This document shows positions 61,942 through 64,000 of a stretch of 64,000 bases of DNA, in pieces. The stretch's first letter is position 1, and the number at the start of each line of letters is the position of its first letter. Source of the stretch: Aeromicrobium senzhongii (GTDB lineage: Bacteria > Actinomycetota > Actinomycetes > Propionibacteriales > Nocardioidaceae); the NCBI RefSeq assembly GCF_014334735.1, contig NZ_CP060587.1, positions 3,070,784 to 3,134,783 of the forward strand. The letters run 5' to 3'. The notes beneath the pieces were generated by a model. It searched no databases. It saw nothing but the letters and a program-made list of their open reading frames with translations, and was not told where the DNA came from. Made by a program: the position numbers and the translations under genes.

Positions 61942-62950
61942 CGGGATCCTCCTGGGCAGGCTTGTTCGGCTTCGGCTTCGGCTTCGCTTGCTTCGGCTGG
62001 GGAGAGCCGCTCTTCCGGCGCTGGTCGCGCGTCTGCTTCTTCGGCTGCTGGCGCTTCAGTCGCTGAGCCTCGGTCTCGGTCTCGACGGGGAGCGCCGGAT
62101 CGGGCTGAACCGTCTTGCCCTTGGCCTGGTCGCGCTCCTGCTTGGCCTTGAAGGCCGGCGTGCCGGGCGCGGGGTTGTTGCGGATGACCCAGAACTGCTG
62201 GCCCATGGTCCACAGGTTCGACGTGGTCCAGTAGACCAGCACGCCGAGGGGGAACGCCACGCCCGAGACGGCGAAGACGACCGGGAGCACGTAGAGGAGG
62301 ATCTTCTGCTGCTGGGCGAACGGGCCGTTGAGCGCCGACTCCGGCATGTTCTTGGCCATCAGCTGCTTCTGCGTGAAGAACTGGGTGGCGCACATCGCGA
62401 TGACCATCGTCATCGCGATGATCTTGGTCTCGAGATGCTCGCTCGACATGAAGGTGTCGGCGATGCGGCCGCCGAGCCACTCGGCGTTGGCCAGGGATTC
62501 GGCCTGCGCACCGGACAGGAAGCCGCGTGCACCTTCGGCGCCGTTGCGGGACGCCTGGTCGATGACGCGGAAGAGGGCGAAGAAGATCGGCATCTGCAGC
62601 AGCAGCGGCAGGCAGGAGGAGAACGGGTTGGTGCCCGTCTCCTGGAACAGCTTCATCTGCTCCTGGGCGAAGCGCTCACGATCGTGGCCGTACTTCTTGC
62701 GCAACTCCTGCAATTGCGGCTGGATCAACTGCATGTTCCGGCTGGAGTTGATCTGCTTGACGAACAGCGGGATCAGCATGGCGCGGATCGTCAGCGTCAG
62801 GCCGACGATCGACAGGGCCCACGTCCAGCCGCCGTCCGGGTTCATGCCGATCTGCTCGAACAGCCAGTGCCACGCGAGCACGATGCCGGACGTGAAGTAG
62901 TACAGCGGCGTCATGATGGCGCCACCGATGCTGCCTAGGAAGTCGAACAT
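61934..62950 (-). CDS. yidC: Membrane protein insertase YidC
   Basis: A 338-residue Oxa1/YidC insertase with about five membrane helices (first near 15-35; W-A-L-S-I-V-G-L-T-L-T-I-R-A positions the hydrophilic-groove Arg). A long basic C-terminal tail of about 80 residues probably contacts the ribosome. It overlaps yidD by 16 and jag by 8 bases. Confidence 0.95.
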   Translation of the reverse strand: MFDFLGSIGGAIMTPLYYFTSGIVLAWHWLFEQIGMNPDGGWTWALSIVGLTLTIRAMLIPLFVKQINSSRNMQLIQPQLQELRKKYGHDRERFAQEQMKLFQETGTNPFSSCLPLLLQMPIFFALFRVIDQASRNGAEGARGFLSGAQAESLANAEWLGGRIADTFMSSEHLETKIIAMTMVIAMCATQFFTQKQLMAKNMPESALNGPFAQQQKILLYVLPVVFAVSGVAFPLGVLVYWTTSNLWTMGQQFWVIRNNPAPGTPAFKAKQERDQAKGKTVQPDPALPVETETEAQRLKRQQPKKQTRDQRRKSGSPQPKQAKPKPKPNKPAQEDPDE

Positions 62951-63186
62951 GCTTCTCCTCGTTCACGGGCGCCGGACGGCACGGGATCGTACCCGCCGGC
63001 GGCCCAGGGGTGGCACCGGCCGAGGCGACGGATCGCGAGCCAGCAACCCCGCAGGGCGCCATGCGTCTCGACCGCATCCAAGGCGTATGCCGAACAGCTC
63101 GGGTAGTAACGGCACACCTGCCCGTACATCGGGCTGATGGCGAAGCGATAGGCCCGCAGCAGACTCGCCACGATCCAACGCATCAT
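62935..63186 (-). CDS. yidD: Membrane protein insertion efficiency factor YidD
   Basis: An 83-residue protein with the family signature P-S-C-S-A-Y-A-L-D-A-V-E-T-H-G and R-C-H-P-W-A-A-G-G-Y-D-P-V-P. It overlaps rnpA (ATGA) and yidC (16 bases). Confidence 0.93.
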   Translation of the reverse strand: MMRWIVASLLRAYRFAISPMYGQVCRYYPSCSAYALDAVETHGALRGCWLAIRRLGRCHPWAAGGYDPVPSGARERGEACSTS

Positions 63187-63533
63187 CGTCGCACCCGCGA
63201 CACGGCCGTGTGCAGTGCTTGGTCCAATTGCGGTGCCAGCGCGGCGGCCGGGCGGGAGGCCGCACCGGGGAGGGCACGCACGACGACCCGAGATCCCGCG
63301 GGAACCGCGTCGATCCGGTCGCGCATGAGGTGGCGCAGGCGTCGCTTCACGAGATTGCGCTCGTGGGCACGGCCCACCTTCTTGGACACGACGAAACCGA
63401 CGGACGTGACGTCCGCCGGTTCGACAGGCCCACCCACGTGAACGACGAGGTCGGGTTGAACACCCTTGCCACCACGGCGCATCGCCTGGCGGAACTCCTC
63501 ACCGTCGCGCATGCGGTGCACGCGCGCCAGCAC
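63183..63533 (-). CDS. rnpA: Ribonuclease P protein component
   Basis: A 116-residue protein with the RNR motif region V-G-R-A-H-E-R-N-L-V-K-R-R-L-R-H-L, the RNA-contact signature of RnpA, and basic N-terminus R-M-R-D-G-E-E-F. It follows rpmH by 6 bases and overlaps yidD. Confidence 0.94.
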   Translation of the reverse strand: MLARVHRMRDGEEFRQAMRRGGKGVQPDLVVHVGGPVEPADVTSVGFVVSKKVGRAHERNLVKRRLRHLMRDRIDAVPAGSRVVVRALPGAASRPAAALAPQLDQALHTAVSRVRR

Positions 63534-63539
63534 GATGAA

Positions 63540-63677
63540 TCAGGCCGAGAGCTTGTCGCGACCCTTGCGGCGACGGGCCGCGAGGATCGAGCGACCGGCA
63601 CGCGTACGCATGCGGAGGCGGAAGCCGTGCTTCTTGGCGCGGCGACGGTTGTTCGGCTGGAAAGTGCGCTTGCTCAC
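63540..63677 (-). CDS. rpmH: 50S ribosomal protein L34
   Basis: A 45-residue, strongly basic protein starting (GTG) [15 protein letters not shown] and ending [13 protein letters not shown] lies 8 bases upstream. First gene of the rpmH-rnpA-yidD-yidC-jag-rsmG operon. Confidence 0.97.
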   Translation of the reverse strand: MSKRTFQPNNRRRAKKHGFRLRMRTRAGRSILAARRRKGRDKLSA

Positions 63678-63784
63678 AGGAGGTCCTTCTTACGGATCGT
63701 GACCCAACGGGGAGGGGCCACCGCTCGCCCACGACCGGAACTGTTCATGGGCACGCGGCAGACGTCGTTCGAGACGACCCCTCA

Positions 63785-63814
63785 ACGGTACGGGGGGCGG
63801 CCTGACGTGGTCAA
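63785..63814 (-). promoter_or_regulatory. rpmH promoter
   Basis: Minus strand TTGACC (plus 63809-63814), 18-base spacer, TACCGT (plus 63785-63790): a standard house-keeping promoter about 100 bases before rpmH. Confidence 0.7.
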
Positions 63815-63901
63815 ACCGACCCAAAGCCGCAAGTCTTATCCTGAGTGTGGGGCAGGGTCCACACGACACGCCGAACGGCCTCCACAAATGTCCGGATCCG
63901 C

Positions 63902-63931
63902 TTGTGACCGGTCGGCACCGGCTGCTAGCGT
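63902..63931 (+). promoter_or_regulatory. Probable dnaA promoter
   Basis: TTGTGA (63902-63907), 18-base spacer, TAGCGT (63926-63931), pointing right toward the expected dnaA gene just beyond the window. Confidence 0.55.
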
Positions 63932-63937
63932 CACAGG

Positions 63938-64000
63938 ATATCCACAGGCGCCGCGTCAGGGACGGCGGCAGATCGAACCGTTTCGTACACAACGTGTGGA
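63938..64000. promoter_or_regulatory. DnaA-box-like sites in the rpmH-dnaA gap
   Basis: ATATCCACA (63938-63946, one mismatch to TTATCCACA) just after the putative dnaA start point, and TGTGGA cut off at the window end (63995-64000). These fit DnaA autoregulation in the dnaA leader. The rest of the gap from 63678 holds only the two promoters. Confidence 0.5.

Overview
The window is high-GC chromosomal DNA from an actinobacterium. Gene order, GTG/TTG starts, leaderless-type promoters and family choices fit the Propionibacteriales (Nocardioidaceae such as Aeromicrobium or Nocardioides); the genus is inference. The right edge lies just before dnaA: the last 11 kb is the classic origin-proximal block (cca, DUF6049, murJ, pseudokinase, trxB, trxA, parB, parA, rsmG, jag, yidC, yidD, rnpA, rpmH), ending in the rpmH-dnaA intergenic region with opposed promoters and DnaA-box-like sequences.

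Layout. 1-5 kb: a PucR regulator divergent from a flavin dehydrogenase, then a tandem pair of secreted SGNH proteins. 5-13.5 kb is an accessory, gene-poor and partly decayed stretch: a secreted S15 peptidase, a secreted alpha/beta hydrolase, two ECF sigma/anti-sigma-like loci (one intact, one with its sigma gene cut down to region 4), a frameshifted zinc-ribbon gene and a dispersed ~60-bp repeat. 13.5-21 kb: dnaB, a MATE exporter, and rpsF-ssb-rpsR-rplI, to which an oligopeptide-type binding lipoprotein and a siderophore-interacting flavoreductase are joined by overlapping codons. 21-24.3 kb: a MacB/FtsX-like exporter pair. 24.3-28.8 kb: an aldo/keto reductase, then an ATP-grasp / alpha-E / transglutaminase-fold operon.

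28.9-40 kb: an HNH nuclease, a second siderophore-interacting protein under a DtxR/IdeR-like box, a FemX-like ligase plus alanine-racemase-like protein, a lipoprotein, a class A penicillin-binding protein, PadR plus inositol-1-phosphate synthase, a DinB-like protein, DUF808 and polyphosphate glucokinase. 40-47.7 kb: a TetR regulator divergent from a branched-chain-amino-acid-type ABC importer operon with an acyl-CoA ligase in the middle. 47.7-50.5 kb: an ABC-F ATPase and a DAO-family oxidase.

The genes are mainly replication/segregation, ribosome, envelope-synthesis and uptake functions. I see no CRISPR array, tRNA, rRNA, prophage or intact transposase. The least ordinary items are the repeat family around the two sigma loci, the transglutaminase-fold protein lacking its catalytic cysteine, the importer operon with an embedded CoA ligase, the DnaA-box cluster upstream of dnaB, and the free-standing MurJ-associated pseudokinase.
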